Assembly: GCF_025362455.1 (NCBI RefSeq)
Contig: NZ_JANYGJ010000096.1
Location: 1 to 24,922, forward strand
Direction of reading: 5' to 3'
Source: Deinococcus sp.
GTDB lineage: Bacteria; Deinococcota; Deinococci; Deinococcales; Deinococcaceae
DNA length: 24,922 bases
Shown here: positions 1-6,414 of the stretch, piece by piece
Layout: every line of letters starts with the position of its first letter
Position numbering within the stretch: position 1 is the first letter of the stretch
Program-made: the position numbers and the translations under genes
Notes under the pieces: generated by a model
The model's database searches: none
Seen by the model: only the letters and a program-made list of their open reading frames with translations
What the model was told of the DNA's origin: nothing

Positions 1-167
1 TGCTCGCCACGCTCCATGTGGCGCTGATGGCGACCTGGCTGACGTGCTGGTGTGCCTTTCTGGGACGGGTGCAGCGCCGGACAGCCCTGCCCCGACTGTT
101 ATTCTGGACGGAGGGCGTGGGCGGTCTGGTGCTCGTGGGGCTGGCCATACGCTCACTGACGACCTGA
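1..167 (+). CDS. LysE/RhtB-family amino-acid exporter, C-terminal fragment
   Basis: The reading frame that starts at base 3 is open from the window edge to a TGA at 165-167 and gives 54 residues. It shows two hydrophobic stretches (about residues 5-21 and 38-50) separated by a basic loop with FLGRVQRR and LPRLLFWTEGVGG. This pattern of a last-but-one helix, an Arg-rich loop, then a Gly-rich final helix ending in LAIRSL is typical of the end of LysE/RhtB inner-membrane exporters, which pump out amino acids or analogues. The N-terminal two thirds lie outside the window, so substrate cannot be judged. It converges with the dehydrogenase gene on the other strand, leaving about 86 bases between them. 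Another small polytopic membrane protein is possible. Confidence 0.6.
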   Translation, partial: LATLHVALMATWLTCWCAFLGRVQRRTALPRLLFWTEGVGGLVLVGLAIRSLTT

Positions 168-208
168 CCGCTCACCCTCATACACAGACCTGTCCTCATA
201 AACAGAAA

Positions 209-230
209 CGTGAAAGCAGACTTTCTCACG
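209..230. terminator. Imperfect hairpin between convergent genes
   Basis: CGTGAAAG at 209-216 and CTTTCTCACG at 221-230 can pair around a CAGA loop with a two-base bulge. It lies between the stop codons of two convergent genes (167 and 254), where a terminator is expected. There is no clear T tract on either side, so the call is weak. Confidence 0.2.
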
Positions 231-253
231 CAAATCTTAGACTGCGTTCAGCT

Positions 254-1177
254 TCAGTAGCCTTTGCCCCGTTCGACCCGTCCGGCGCCTTCCTCGCCGC
301 GCAGCAGCGCCTGAACGAACTGCGCGGCGTACTCGGCAGCCCGCAGGCTCAGGTCCTCGGTGGTGCTGGCGATGTGCGGCGTAATCAGCACGTTGGGCCG
401 TCCCCACAGCGCGTGCCCCGGCGGCAGCGGCTCCGGATCGGTCACGTCCAGCACCGCGCCGCTGAGCTGGCCGCTGTCCAGGGCGGCGAGCAGCGCCAGG
501 CTGTCGACCAGTGGCCCGCGCCCGAAGTTGTGCAGCCAGGCGCCGGGTTTCAGGTGGCCCAGCACCTCGGCGTTCACGATCTGCTGGGTGGCCCCGGTCA
601 GCGGTAGCAGCAACACCAGGTCGTCGGCCTCGCCCAGTGCGTGCCGCACCTGTTCCGGCGTGCTGGTTGATCGCAGGCCCGTCACCTGCGCCCCGAACGG
701 CGCGATCAACCGCTCCAGCTCGCGCCCGATGTGGCCCTGTCCCCAGATCACCACCCGCCGCCCATGCAGCGTCCAGAGCGTGCCGGAGCGGTCCCACTCG
801 CTTCGGGTGGCAAAGCGGATCAGCCCGCGTCCGGCGGCCAGCAGCGCGGCGGCGGCGTGCTGGGCCACCGCGCCGCCGTGCAGCGGGCTGGCGTTGTACA
901 GCTTCACACCGGGCGGCAGCTCATCCGCCCAGCCGTCGATTCCGGCGGTCAGCGTCAGCGCCCAGTCCAGGCCGGGGCGGCTGAGCGCTTCGCGGCGCAG
1001 GGCACGCGGCATACCCCAGCCCACCACGCCTTCAAAAGAGCCTTCCGGCAGGCGGCTTCCGGCCCGGTCGGCGCTGTTGCTGCCGCTACCGACAGCTCCA
1101 ATCGGGTAGTGAGCCAGTTCGGCGCCCGGCAGTTTCAAAGCACGAAATTCAGCTTGGTCCGGCATCAGGATGCGCAC
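254..1177 (-). CDS. D-isomer-specific 2-hydroxyacid dehydrogenase, NAD-dependent
   Basis: A 307-residue protein of the D-2-hydroxyacid dehydrogenase family, cytosolic enzymes that interconvert 2-oxo acids and D-2-hydroxy acids with NAD(P)H. The dinucleotide-binding glycine motif is GQGHIG at residues 146-151. The expected catalytic set is present: Arg220 in HNFGRGPLVD, Glu249 in DPEPLP and His268 in TPHIAS. The family usually has over 310 residues, so this is slightly short but complete. The start is a GTG at 1177. A strong GAGGAG Shine-Dalgarno sits seven bases upstream, inside the end of the preceding acetyltransferase gene. The two genes overlap by 29 bases, which suggests translational coupling. 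The substrate (glyoxylate, hydroxypyruvate, phosphoglycerate or other) cannot be read from the sequence. Confidence 0.9.
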   Translation of the reverse strand: MRILMPDQAEFRALKLPGAELAHYPIGAVGSGSNSADRAGSRLPEGSFEGVVGWGMPRALRREALSRPGLDWALTLTAGIDGWADELPPGVKLYNASPLHGGAVAQHAAAALLAAGRGLIRFATRSEWDRSGTLWTLHGRRVVIWGQGHIGRELERLIAPFGAQVTGLRSTSTPEQVRHALGEADDLVLLLPLTGATQQIVNAEVLGHLKPGAWLHNFGRGPLVDSLALLAALDSGQLSGAVLDVTDPEPLPPGHALWGRPNVLITPHIASTTEDLSLRAAEYAAQFVQALLRGEEGAGRVERGKGY

Positions 1178-1715
1178 TCAACCACTCCTCGCGGGTCATT
1201 TCCATGTGAACGTCGGTGTGGCCCGGTTTCTCGCTGCGGCCCACCTCGGTAAATCCTGAGGCGGCGAAGGCCCGCTGGGCGCGGCGGTTGTGCCCGAAGG
1301 TGGTCAGCCGGACGCGGCGCAGAGGGGGAGTCCGGCCACTGAAGGCCCACTGGAGCGTCGCCAGCACCGCTTCGCGCCCGTAGCCCTGGCCCCACAACCT
1401 GCGCTCACCGATCATCACGCCCAGCGTGGCGGTGGTCGGCTGCGACGGCGGCGAGGGCCGCAAATCATACAGCTCGATGCTGCCGATCAGGTGCGATTCC
1501 TCGCTGAGAATGCCGAAGCCGTGGCGCTCGCCGCTGCGCTCCTCGTCCTGCATCACGCGCCGGAACAGCCATTCGGGCAGCCGGATCGGCTGGGCGCCGT
1601 TCCAGTCGGCCAGTTCGCGGTCACGGAAGTAGCTGTAGAGCGTGCGCCACTCGGCATTGTTCATGTCGAGAAGCGGTTTGAGCGTCACCCGCCCCCAGCT
1701 TAACGAGGCCACCAT
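1149..1715 (-). CDS. GNAT acetyltransferase, RimJ/RimL-like
   Basis: A 188-residue GNAT protein, predicted to transfer acetyl from acetyl-CoA to an amine such as a protein N-terminus or a small molecule. The acetyl-CoA loop is visible as RRLWGQGYGREA at about residues 105-116, and the RimJ-type segment HNRRAQRAFAASGFTEVG lies at 142-159. I chose the ATG at 1715 over the GTG 16 codons upstream. The GNAT fold starts right after it (SLSWGRVTLKPL), and a TAGACT -10-like box sits seven bases before the ATG, as at other genes in this window. Its 3' end overlaps the dehydrogenase gene by 29 bases, so the two are probably one transcript. The substrate is unknown. Confidence 0.85.
   Translation of the reverse strand: MVASLSWGRVTLKPLLDMNNAEWRTLYSYFRDRELADWNGAQPIRLPEWLFRRVMQDEERSGERHGFGILSEESHLIGSIELYDLRPSPPSQPTTATLGVMIGERRLWGQGYGREAVLATLQWAFSGRTPPLRRVRLTTFGHNRRAQRAFAASGFTEVGRSEKPGHTDVHMEMTREEWLSAHPDAGPS
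1185..1190 (-). promoter_or_regulatory. Shine-Dalgarno fixing a GTG start
   Basis: On the minus strand this reads GAGGAG, seven bases before the GTG at 1177. It supports GTG as the dehydrogenase start although that places the start inside the upstream acetyltransferase gene. Confidence 0.75.
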
Positions 1716-1722
1716 CGACCCC

Positions 1723-1728
1723 AGTCTA
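1723..1728 (-). promoter_or_regulatory. TAGACT -10 box, leaderless-type, of the GNAT gene
   Basis: TAGACT on the minus strand lies seven bases before the ATG at 1715. This matches the leaderless-mRNA promoter layout seen at several genes here. No convincing -35 was found. Confidence 0.5.
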
Positions 1729-1791
1729 CGGTCCGGCTGGCCCGGCGCACCTTCAGAAACCACAGTTAGAGACCACGTTTAGCCATGACAG

Positions 1792-3399
1792 TCAGCCCCC
1801 ATCAGGGTTCACATAGACCGTCTTCTGCTGGGTGTACTGGACCTGCCCGGCACTCGCGCCCTTGGGCCTCCAGACGTGCTTGATGCGGGTGTAGTCCACC
1901 GGCACGTTGCCGCTCTGGCGGGCCTTGCTGTGGTGCGCGGCCAGCGCGGCGGCATAGAGGATGTCCGGTAGGTCGAGTTCCTTGCCGCCGGAGCGGACCA
2001 GCACGTGCGAGCCGGGGTAGCCCTGGACGTGAAACCAGTAGTCGCTGCTGCGCCCGATGCGGTGCGTCAGGGTGGCGTTTTCCTTGTTGTTGCGGCCCAC
2101 CAGGACTTCCAGGCCGCCCGGCGTGGTGTGCCGCGAGCCGTAGGGGCTGCGCTGCGGCTGCTCGGCGATCAGCGAGCGCTCCAGCGCCCCCAACTGGTCC
2201 AGGCTGGCGCCGTCCAGCTCGGCCAGCCGGGCCTGCACCTCGGCCAGATCGGCGCGGAGCAGCGGCTCGCGCTCGACCAATCTCTCGTAGACCTCCTCAC
2301 GGCGCCGGGCGCGGGCGTAGCGCTTTTCGGCGTTTTGCACCGCGCTCAGCGAGGGGTCCAGGCTCAGGGCCACCTCACCCTCGCCGGAGAAGTCGGGCAG
2401 CAGGGCGCTGCTCACGCCCGGCTCGACCACGTGCGAGTAGGCCATCAGCAGATCGGCGCCCTGGCGGTCCTGCGCGGCTTCATCTAACCCGCTGACGGCC
2501 CGCTCCACATCACCGAGCTGGTGGCCCAGCAGGCTCAGGCGCTTGCTGAGCGGCTCGCGCAGGGCTTTGCGCAGCCCGGCGGCCTTCTCGGCGCGGGTGG
2601 CTTCACGCGACGCCTCGCTGAGACTGGCCGCGCTGATCCGCAGGGCCGGGTCGGCGGCGACGCTCTGCAAAGCGGCCCAGGCGACGGTCCACTGCTGGCC
2701 GGGCGCTGCGGCGCCCAATCCGGCCCGCCCGACCAGTTCGGCGCTGAGGGTCGGCCCCAGCCCGTCGATGACCTCGCGCCACTTGGCGAGCGGCAGCGCC
2801 GACAACGTTTGGATCTGCTCGGCGCTGAGTTCCCCGGCGTCCAGGCCACGCGGATCGAGTTTGTCGTAGGGCGGCGGCGCCACGTACAGGCCACCGGTTC
2901 GCACGGTCCGGAAGCGGTTGCGGCTGGAGGTGATCTCGCGGGCGGCGGTCAGGATGCGGCCCTGCCACCTGTTTTCAGGCGCGGCGTCTTCGGGCGTGGC
3001 GTCTTCCAAAGCCTCCTCCAGAATCATCACGTTGGTGTTGCGCCCGGTCAGCTCGAACAGCAGCCGCACCGGGGCGACATCGACAAAACCGCGCTCGCCC
3101 GAAAAGTGGAGCTGCGCCACCCGGTCGAGTTTGAGCTGCTCGGCGCCCGTCAGCTCGCCCCGCACCCGCCCGGCCAGATACCGCTGAAAGGCGTTGTGCG
3201 GCTCACCGCGCAGTTTTTCCCGGCTGAGGTACATCAGCGGCTGCGGCGGGCGGTATGACAGCACCAGGTTGCTGACGCCCCCGGCGCCTTCGAGCAGCAG
3301 CGCGGCGCTGGTCTCGTCGGGGAAGACCCAGCCCAGCGTGCGGGCGGGCAGCGCGCTGCGCAGGTCCCGAATGCTCTGGGCCAGGGCTAGACCTTCCAT
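1792..3399 (-). CDS. rqcH: NFACT-family protein, RqcH-like (Rqc2 homologue)
   Basis: A 535-residue NFACT protein. In bacteria the studied member, RqcH, binds the 50S subunit that carries an obstructed peptidyl-tRNA and adds a C-terminal alanine tail, marking the stalled peptide for destruction. The N-terminal NFACT-N domain carries the family Asp-Arg pair at residues 92-93 (KLDRVAQLHFSGE) and GRNTNVMILEE at about 119-129. A helical middle region follows (about 250-420). The C-terminal NFACT-R domain begins at GRNNKENATLT (435) and runs through DYWFHVQGYPGSHVLV and VDYTRIKHVWRPKG. The start is supported by GGGGAG at 3408-3413. It lies 43 bases after the DsbA-like gene and may share its transcript. 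Older annotations call such proteins fibronectin-binding. The gene name is by family resemblance. Confidence 0.85.
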   Translation of the reverse strand: MEGLALAQSIRDLRSALPARTLGWVFPDETSAALLLEGAGGVSNLVLSYRPPQPLMYLSREKLRGEPHNAFQRYLAGRVRGELTGAEQLKLDRVAQLHFSGERGFVDVAPVRLLFELTGRNTNVMILEEALEDATPEDAAPENRWQGRILTAAREITSSRNRFRTVRTGGLYVAPPPYDKLDPRGLDAGELSAEQIQTLSALPLAKWREVIDGLGPTLSAELVGRAGLGAAAPGQQWTVAWAALQSVAADPALRISAASLSEASREATRAEKAAGLRKALREPLSKRLSLLGHQLGDVERAVSGLDEAAQDRQGADLLMAYSHVVEPGVSSALLPDFSGEGEVALSLDPSLSAVQNAEKRYARARRREEVYERLVEREPLLRADLAEVQARLAELDGASLDQLGALERSLIAEQPQRSPYGSRHTTPGGLEVLVGRNNKENATLTHRIGRSSDYWFHVQGYPGSHVLVRSGGKELDLPDILYAAALAAHHSKARQSGNVPVDYTRIKHVWRPKGASAGQVQYTQQKTVYVNPDGG

Positions 3400-3442
3400 C
3401 GAAGTTGCTCCCCGCGCCGGAATTGTTTCTCAGGGGCGCGAC

Positions 3443-4411
3443 TCATCTGCCCAGCACGTACTGCACCAGCTTGAGGGTAGACGCCGGATCGTAGATGTTG
3501 TCGACCAAGTAGCCACCCACGTACAGGCTCGGCGTGGCGTTGGCGCCCACGGCCTCGGCCTCGCGCAGCCCGGCGTCCACGGCGGCCTTGCCCCCACGGC
3601 TGGCCAGGCAGGCGTTGAAGGCGCCGCCGCCGAGCCCCAGGGTCTGGGCGATCTTCAGAAACTCAGGGGCCGGATTGCCCGATTTGGTCCACAGCGCCCA
3701 GCTCGCGGGCACGAACAGCGCGTCCTTGAAGGCCCAGAACTGCCCCTGCGCGGCGGCGCACTCGCTGGCCTCGGCGGCGGCGCGGGCATTGGGGTGCAGG
3801 CCTTCGAGCGGCAACTGGTGAAACTCGAAGCGCGACCCGGCGGGCAGCAGCGGCCTGAGCGTCGGCCAGGTCTGCGTCTCGAACTGCTCGCAGTACGGGC
3901 ACTGGAAGTCGCTGAACAGCCGCAGGACCACCGCCGCCTTCGCCGGGCCGAGCGCGTTCTGGGCGGCGACGAACGCGCTGGCAGGCACCTCGTGCAGCCT
4001 GACGCTGAAGCTGAGCCCCGCACCCACCAGCTTGGTGCTCAGGTCATAGCGCCCGGCCTGGATGGTGGTGCCCGCCTTGAGGTCGGCGGCATTGCGGCTG
4101 TCGCTGAGGTACTGGCTGTACACCGGCCCGATACGCTCGCCGTAGCCGCTGAGCACGCCCAGCAGTTGCCCGGCGGCGGTAGCGTCTAACTGGGCATCGA
4201 GTTTGGGCAGCGTGACGGTGGCGCTCGCCAGATACGGCCCCCGGTTGGTCAGCACGATCCGGCGATCACCCGGCCCGGTGAGCAGGTTGCCGGTGCGGGT
4301 ATAGCCTTCCAGTGTTGGCAGCGTCCGGCTGGGTTCGCCGACCTGGGCCTGGGCCGCGCCGAGCACGGCGCTCAGCAGGCATGAAAGAGCGAGCGTGGCA
4401 AAACGAATCAT
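3443..4411 (-). CDS. Secreted DsbA-like thiol:disulfide oxidoreductase
   Basis: A 322-residue exported protein. Residues 1-22 form a signal peptide (hydrophobic core ATLALSCLLSAVLG, then AAQAQ). A less recognisable N-terminal region follows to about residue 155. The thioredoxin-like domain then starts with a CPYC active site at 171-174 (FSDFQCPYCEQF) and has the cis-Pro loop NATPSLYVGG (Thr293-Pro294) near the end. CPYC with this long helical insert resembles DsbA/DsbG-type proteins that make or rearrange disulfides outside the cytoplasm. A predicted -10 (TAGAAT) lies six bases before the ATG and is enclosed by a perfect inverted repeat. The NFACT gene follows after 43 bases. Whether it acts as oxidase or isomerase cannot be told. 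Confidence 0.85.
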   Translation of the reverse strand: MIRFATLALSCLLSAVLGAAQAQVGEPSRTLPTLEGYTRTGNLLTGPGDRRIVLTNRGPYLASATVTLPKLDAQLDATAAGQLLGVLSGYGERIGPVYSQYLSDSRNAADLKAGTTIQAGRYDLSTKLVGAGLSFSVRLHEVPASAFVAAQNALGPAKAAVVLRLFSDFQCPYCEQFETQTWPTLRPLLPAGSRFEFHQLPLEGLHPNARAAAEASECAAAQGQFWAFKDALFVPASWALWTKSGNPAPEFLKIAQTLGLGGGAFNACLASRGGKAAVDAGLREAEAVGANATPSLYVGGYLVDNIYDPASTLKLVQYVLGR

Positions 4412-4434
4412 CCCGCCATTCTAGGCGGGATGAT
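4407..4434. repeat. Perfect 11-bp inverted repeat around a -10 box and start codon
   Basis: ATCATCCCGCC (4407-4417) and GGCGGGATGAT (4424-4434) are exact reverse complements separated by six bases. Those six bases read TAGAAT on the minus strand, a good -10 hexamer for the DsbA-like gene. The left arm contains that gene's start codon (4409-4411). It could be an operator for a dimeric regulator or, if transcribed, a hairpin that hides the start. Confidence 0.8.
4418..4423 (-). promoter_or_regulatory. TAGAAT -10 box of the DsbA-like gene
   Basis: TAGAAT on the minus strand lies six bases before the ATG at 4411. That would give a leaderless transcript. It is the exact centre of the inverted repeat at 4407-4434. 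Confidence 0.55.
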
Positions 4435-4473
4435 GCGGGCAGAACCAGGGCGTAACGGCTTATGTATGAATTT

Positions 4474-4521
4474 AGACGCGGACAAACTCAGACTCGGACG
4501 AACTCAGACGCGCACAAACTC
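4474..4521. repeat. Three tandem 16-bp repeats across the darA-like stop codon
   Basis: Three consecutive 16-bp units occupy 4474-4489, 4490-4505 and 4506-4521 (plus strand AGACGCGGACAAACTC, AGACTCGGACGAACTC, AGACGCGCACAAACTC). Units one and three differ at one position. On the minus strand the unit nearest the gene encodes the last residues EFVRV, and the TGA stop (4504-4506) is at the junction with the next unit. The other two units are downstream of the gene. Confidence 0.85.
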
Positions 4522-4833
4522 GGCCACGTCCATTACGAACATCACCGCGCCGCCCACCGGCACTTCCACCGGGTCGGACACCAGGCCCTCGCCCTGCTCG
4601 CCCATCGGGACACTGGGCGTCACCAGGCGGCTGCGGCTGCGGCAATTCTGGCCGATCAGCGTCTTGAGGTGGGGCAAGCGTTCATCAGCTACCCCGATCA
4701 TCAGCGTGGTGTTGCCCTCGCGCAGAAAACCGCCTGTGGAGGCCAGCTTGGTGACCTCGTACCCCTGGTCGGACAGCGAGCGCATCAGGCCGGGGGTGTC
4801 GGCGTCCTGCACGATGGCGAGCACCAGTTTCAT
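4504..4833 (-). CDS. darA: Cyclic di-AMP receptor, DarA/PII-like (YaaQ family)
   Basis: A 109-residue protein that closely resembles the YaaQ/DarA family, PII-like trimers in the cytosol that bind the second messenger c-di-AMP. The family signature TKLASTGGFLREGNTTLMIGV spans residues 28-48 with the characteristic Gly-Gly-Phe and Gly-Asn-Thr-Thr, and the N-terminus MKLVLAIVQDAD is also typical. Length matches the family. A TAGACT box seven bases before the ATG suggests its own leaderless promoter, 55 bases downstream of the lipoprotein gene. The final five residues (EFVRV) lie within a 16-bp tandem repeat that continues past the stop. The downstream target is unknown. No diadenylate cyclase gene is visible in this window. 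Confidence 0.88.
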   Translation of the reverse strand: MKLVLAIVQDADTPGLMRSLSDQGYEVTKLASTGGFLREGNTTLMIGVADERLPHLKTLIGQNCRSRSRLVTPSVPMGEQGEGLVSDPVEVPVGGAVMFVMDVAEFVRV

Positions 4834-4840
4834 GCTGGGC

Positions 4841-4846
4841 AGTCTA
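4841..4846 (-). promoter_or_regulatory. TAGACT -10 box of the darA-like gene
   Basis: TAGACT on the minus strand ends seven bases before the ATG at 4833, the spacing expected for a leaderless transcript. No clear TTGACA-like -35 is placed correctly. Confidence 0.5.
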
Positions 4847-4888
4847 GCAGATGGGGTGTGAGGGGCGGGTCAGGGGTTGACGGTGAGT

Positions 4889-5620
4889 TTACCTGTCGCC
4901 AGCCCTGATCGCGCTGGAATTGACGCTGGCCTGAATAGCAAACGTTTTACCACGAGCCGTGAAGCCTGTAAATTCGATGATGGTGGTCCGACCAACGGAC
5001 GCGTCGCTGGCAATAACGAGGTCGACCAGACCACTGGTGAAGTTGATATCGAGAGGCGTGGTGATCGTTCCCGGCCCAAGATATGGCCCGGCAGGGTAAG
5101 GCTGCGACTCAAAGGGATTACAGGAAGCGTTCGGGTTTTTCGGTTTGCTCGGATCGACGGGATTGATGAGATCGCAGGTGTATCCAGACTGCACATAGAT
5201 GTTGAGCTTTTGCACGGTGCTGTCTGCCTTCGCCGTTACGTCTACTCCGTTTATGACGTCCTTCACGATACGGTAACCGGTGACGTTTCCAGCGTCGGAA
5301 CCAGGTCGGCTGCCAAAGGTGAAGCTGGCTGAACCACTTCCGCTTGGGGTATAGGTCACTGATGCCGGAGTGCCTGGCACCGCAGGGACGGCGGGCGTCG
5401 TGCCCGTGGCAGGCACCGCTGGCTTTTCGGCTGTAGCTGGAGTGACTTTTTTGGTGACGGTGACAGTAGAAGTGGCGTCATTGACGTTCACGCCGACGTT
5501 AAAGTCTGTGGGCACAACAATGGAGCCTGTGGTGCCGACATTGCACGCCGTCAGCGGCATCATCAGGGCGCCGAGCAACCAGAGCTGACGGGACTTCTTG
5601 TTTGGCCAAAGTTTCTTCAT
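4889..5620 (-). CDS. Predicted lipoprotein of unknown function
   Basis: 243 residues, not assigned to a family. The N-terminus has a basic start (MKKLWPNKKSRQ), a hydrophobic stretch and a lipobox LTAC with the lipidated Cys at about residue 26, so it should be anchored at the cell surface. A low-complexity Thr/Pro/Ala/Val segment (about 50-90, with repeated VPA and TPA) leads to a domain rich in Ser, Thr, Asn and Asp and in predicted beta structure. Two further Cys (in YTCDLINP and ASCNPF) could form a disulfide. The start overlaps the rex stop by four bases (ATGA), and GGAGGG lies six bases upstream, so it is coupled to rex. The base composition is clearly lower in GC than its neighbours, which suggests a fast-evolving or acquired gene. 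Confidence 0.75.
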   Translation of the reverse strand: MKKLWPNKKSRQLWLLGALMMPLTACNVGTTGSIVVPTDFNVGVNVNDATSTVTVTKKVTPATAEKPAVPATGTTPAVPAVPGTPASVTYTPSGSGSASFTFGSRPGSDAGNVTGYRIVKDVINGVDVTAKADSTVQKLNIYVQSGYTCDLINPVDPSKPKNPNASCNPFESQPYPAGPYLGPGTITTPLDINFTSGLVDLVIASDASVGRTTIIEFTGFTARGKTFAIQASVNSSAIRAGDR

Positions 5621-6381
5621 GTACTGCCCTCCGGGTCTTGATCCTTGAGTTGGGGGTTGAGCATGTAAAACGCCAGCCGCTTCATGCCCACCAGAAAATC
5701 CACGTTCTCGACCATCACATCACGCCACTCGTCACTGATTTCTTGCAGACCCTCGCCCTCGGTCATACCCGGCTGAATCAGGGTCGGGGCAAAGTTCAAA
5801 ATACCCTTCACACCGGCCTCGACCAGCGACTGGGCAGCAGTCTGGGCGTGTTCGGGCGGCACGGCCAGAAAGCCCAGGTCTACCGGCTGCTGGGCGGTGA
5901 AGGCCGCCAGGTCGCGGATGTGCTCAATCGGCAACCGGCGCGGTTCATTGAGCGCCCTCTTTACTATACTCACATGTTGCTCACGGCGGGTCGGCACCTC
6001 TAGAAGCTGGCCGATCAGGTCCGGGTCGACGTCGAACAACCCGACGTAGCTGAACTGGTACTCGCTGGCGCCCGGATAATTGGCGATCGCCTGTCCGAGC
6101 CGTCCCATGCCGACAATCACCACGTTCCACGAGCGATTGAGCCCCAGCACGCGGGTCAGTTCGCGCTTGAGCAGCCTGACGGTGTAGCCCAGGCCACGAG
6201 TGCCGAAGCGCCCGAAGTAGGCCAGGTCTTTGCGCACCTGAAAGGCGCTGACCTGAGCGCGGGCGGCCAGGACGCCGCTGCTGGTGTTCAGAATCTGCTC
6301 GCGCTCCAGTTCCTCCAGAATGCGCAGGTAGGTGACCAGCCGGGACACAGCCGCCGTGGGAATACCGGGCGCTGTCGTCAT
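5617..6381 (-). CDS. rex: Redox-sensing transcriptional repressor Rex
   Basis: A 254-residue Rex protein, a dimeric repressor that senses the NADH/NAD+ ratio and controls fermentative and respiratory genes. The N-terminal winged helix shows the Rex recognition region SAFQVRKDLAYFGRFGTRGLGY at about 45-66. The Rossmann domain begins NVVIVGMGRLGQAIANY with the GxGxxG motif at 91-96, followed by VGLFDVDPDLIG. The C-terminal swapped helix region (ENVDFLVGMKRLAFYMLNPQL) is present. The tail is slightly long for the family. The gene follows the SPOR gene by 33 bases and overlaps the lipoprotein gene by four. No good Shine-Dalgarno is visible before the ATG. I did not see a TTGTGAA-type Rex operator in this window, so its targets are probably elsewhere. 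Confidence 0.93.
   Translation of the reverse strand: MTTAPGIPTAAVSRLVTYLRILEELEREQILNTSSGVLAARAQVSAFQVRKDLAYFGRFGTRGLGYTVRLLKRELTRVLGLNRSWNVVIVGMGRLGQAIANYPGASEYQFSYVGLFDVDPDLIGQLLEVPTRREQHVSIVKRALNEPRRLPIEHIRDLAAFTAQQPVDLGFLAVPPEHAQTAAQSLVEAGVKGILNFAPTLIQPGMTEGEGLQEISDEWRDVMVENVDFLVGMKRLAFYMLNPQLKDQDPEGST
5627..5632 (-). promoter_or_regulatory. Strong Shine-Dalgarno of the lipoprotein inside rex
   Basis: GGAGGG on the minus strand, six bases before the ATG at 5620. It lies within the last codons of rex and supports translational coupling of the two genes. Confidence 0.75.
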
Positions 6382-6414
6382 GCGCCCGGTGCCCGGTTCG
6401 GAGGGGTGTTCGCC

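Noticed and set aside
254..1109. Plus-strand frames across the dehydrogenase gene
   Set aside because: Antisense shadows without recognisable protein features.
4474..4521. Short tandem repeat considered as a CRISPR fragment
   Set aside because: The units are contiguous, with no spacers, and partly coding.
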